This document shows, in pieces, positions 5,312-5,818 of a stretch of DNA of 5,818 nucleotides. Under the pieces are notes generated by a model. The model made no database searches, had not been told where the DNA came from, and saw only the letters and a list, made by a program, of their open reading frames with translations. Position 1 is the first letter of the stretch, and each line of letters begins with the position of its first letter. Made by a program: the position numbers and the translations under genes. The stretch covers positions 1 to 5,818 of the forward strand of contig JAUVQV010000072.1 in assembly GCA_030597995.1 (NCBI GenBank), given 5' to 3'. This DNA comes from Candidatus Rokuibacteriota bacterium (GTDB lineage: Bacteria; JAUVQV01).

Positions 5312-5818
5312 GCTCCCGGGTACGAGTATCCAGGCCTCGAGCCGCAGGACCGCGGCTCGGGATACGCACCGGATTTTTCTCACTGTGTTTTAGTATCCTG
5401 TTCCTGCTCTCGCCGGGGGAGATCTTCGCCTGCAACGGGAAGGACGTCATCCTCTCGGAGAACCCGTCTCTGAGCGCCTCTGATTCACACCGCACCGAGA
5501 AAGGGGCGGTCTACTATTTCGACGACCAGGGAAACATGCTGGTCGAGAAATCCCGGGTGAAGATCTCACCCTCCCGGGCCTGGGAAATTGCGGAGAGATT
5601 TGTTCGCCAACAATTCCCCGATCCCCCGCTGCCTCTCACTTTCAGGAAAATGGAGTGGGTCCACAACACCCTCATCTATCAGTTCGAGTCGGAGCCGCTC
5701 TCCGATTTCAACGGCCGGTACCACCTCGGCCCTGTAAACTTCACTGTCGATCGGCTCGTCCTGGATGTGGATGCCGCAACCGGGACGCTCTCTCTTGCAA
5801 ACGGCTGCGGGGCCGCAC
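5293..5818 (+). CDS. Exported protein of unknown function, possibly PepSY-like (3' end cut by window)
   Basis: An open frame of 175 codons runs off the right edge. The N-terminus is Arg-rich (to about residue 26). A hydrophobic stretch (GFFSLCFSILFLLSPGEIFA, about 27-46) then ends at a cysteine (C47), consistent with a signal peptide. The IFAC site is a poor lipobox, so cleavage by signal peptidase I or a retained anchor is as likely. The mature part has a strand 'GAVYYFDDQGNMLVEKSRV', a helix 'SPSRAWEIAERFVRQQFP', then 'MEWVHNTLIYQFES' and 'VDRLVLDVDAATGTL'. This helix followed by strands ending in 'D..TG.l' recalls PepSY domains, a tentative likeness only. Start: ATG 5293 is the longest; ATG 5305 has GAGG only 2 nt away and overlaps a mini-ORF stop. 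It is transcribed away from the selenothioredoxin unit. Confidence 0.7.
   Translation, partial: MFEAMLSSRVRVSRPRAAGPRLGIRTGFFSLCFSILFLLSPGEIFACNGKDVILSENPSLSASDSHRTEKGAVYYFDDQGNMLVEKSRVKISPSRAWEIAERFVRQQFPDPPLPLTFRKMEWVHNTLIYQFESEPLSDFNGRYHLGPVNFTVDRLVLDVDAATGTLSLANGCGAA
5336..5361 (+). repeat. Strong inverted repeat near the start of the exported protein gene
   Basis: CGAGCCGC (5338-5345) and GCGGCTCG (5352-5359) pair perfectly around AGGACC. A T·G and a C-G pair extend the stem to 10 bp. It falls within the Arg-rich N-terminal codons. It could be an mRNA hairpin limiting translation or a protein-binding palindrome. The next T-run begins about 12 nt later, too far for a standard terminator. 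Confidence 0.4.

Noticed and set aside
1..5818. tRNA, rRNA, CRISPR array, insertion sequence or integrase
   Set aside because: No cloverleaf, regularly spaced repeats, transposase-like frames or terminal inverted repeats were found on reading both strands.

Overview
The window (about 57% G+C by eye) looks like a chromosomal piece from an anaerobic, signalling-rich bacterium, most likely a Desulfobacterota ('Deltaproteobacteria') relative. The reasons are two large soluble PAS/hybrid histidine kinases of a type common there and an apparent selenocysteine-containing thioredoxin. The phylum is an inference; no rRNA or marker gene is present.

Left part (1-3512): two hybrid sensor kinases face each other. 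The first (1-1401, +) is cut by the window edge and has the end of a PAS domain, a HisKA/HATPase core and a C-terminal receiver. The second (1444-3399, -) is complete, with two PAS domains, a kinase core and a receiver. Its start is set by a TATAAT promoter and a ribosome binding site that favour a start downstream of the longest TTG start.

Right part (3600-5818): a thiol-redox, cell-envelope region. A DUF1573-type lipoprotein (3639-4193, +) converges on a membrane-anchored TlpA/thioredoxin-like protein (4213-4833, -). The latter reading frame is interrupted by a single in-frame TGA exactly where the first cysteine of the CxxC active site belongs (UGWC). The frame continues intact on both sides, and a stem-loop with a GU-containing loop begins 10 nt after the TGA. 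This is best read as a selenoprotein that ordinary gene calling would split into two fragments.

The lipoprotein and the selenoprotein transcription unit are each preceded by nearly the same promoter/operator: CATACCCT, seven bases, then TATAGTATA. The two copies match at 23 of 28 positions, and each has an ATG beginning 8 nt after the last base of the -10 hexamer. The element resembles the G-tract operators of the CsoR/RcnR/FrmR/CstR repressor family, so the two genes probably form one metal- or sulfur-responsive regulon.

The stretch 4834-5292 has no conventional gene. Its leftward half is a leader of about 315 nt with three short, tightly chained ORFs, the last encoding a 20-residue peptide ending in a cysteine cluster (CKCCSSC), followed by a weak stem and a T-run. 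Its rightward half holds a promoter and mini-ORF in front of an exported protein of unknown function (5293 to the window end, cut by the edge), which has a PepSY-like look. Together the right part suggests a small envelope redox or metal-stress module built around a selenothioredoxin.
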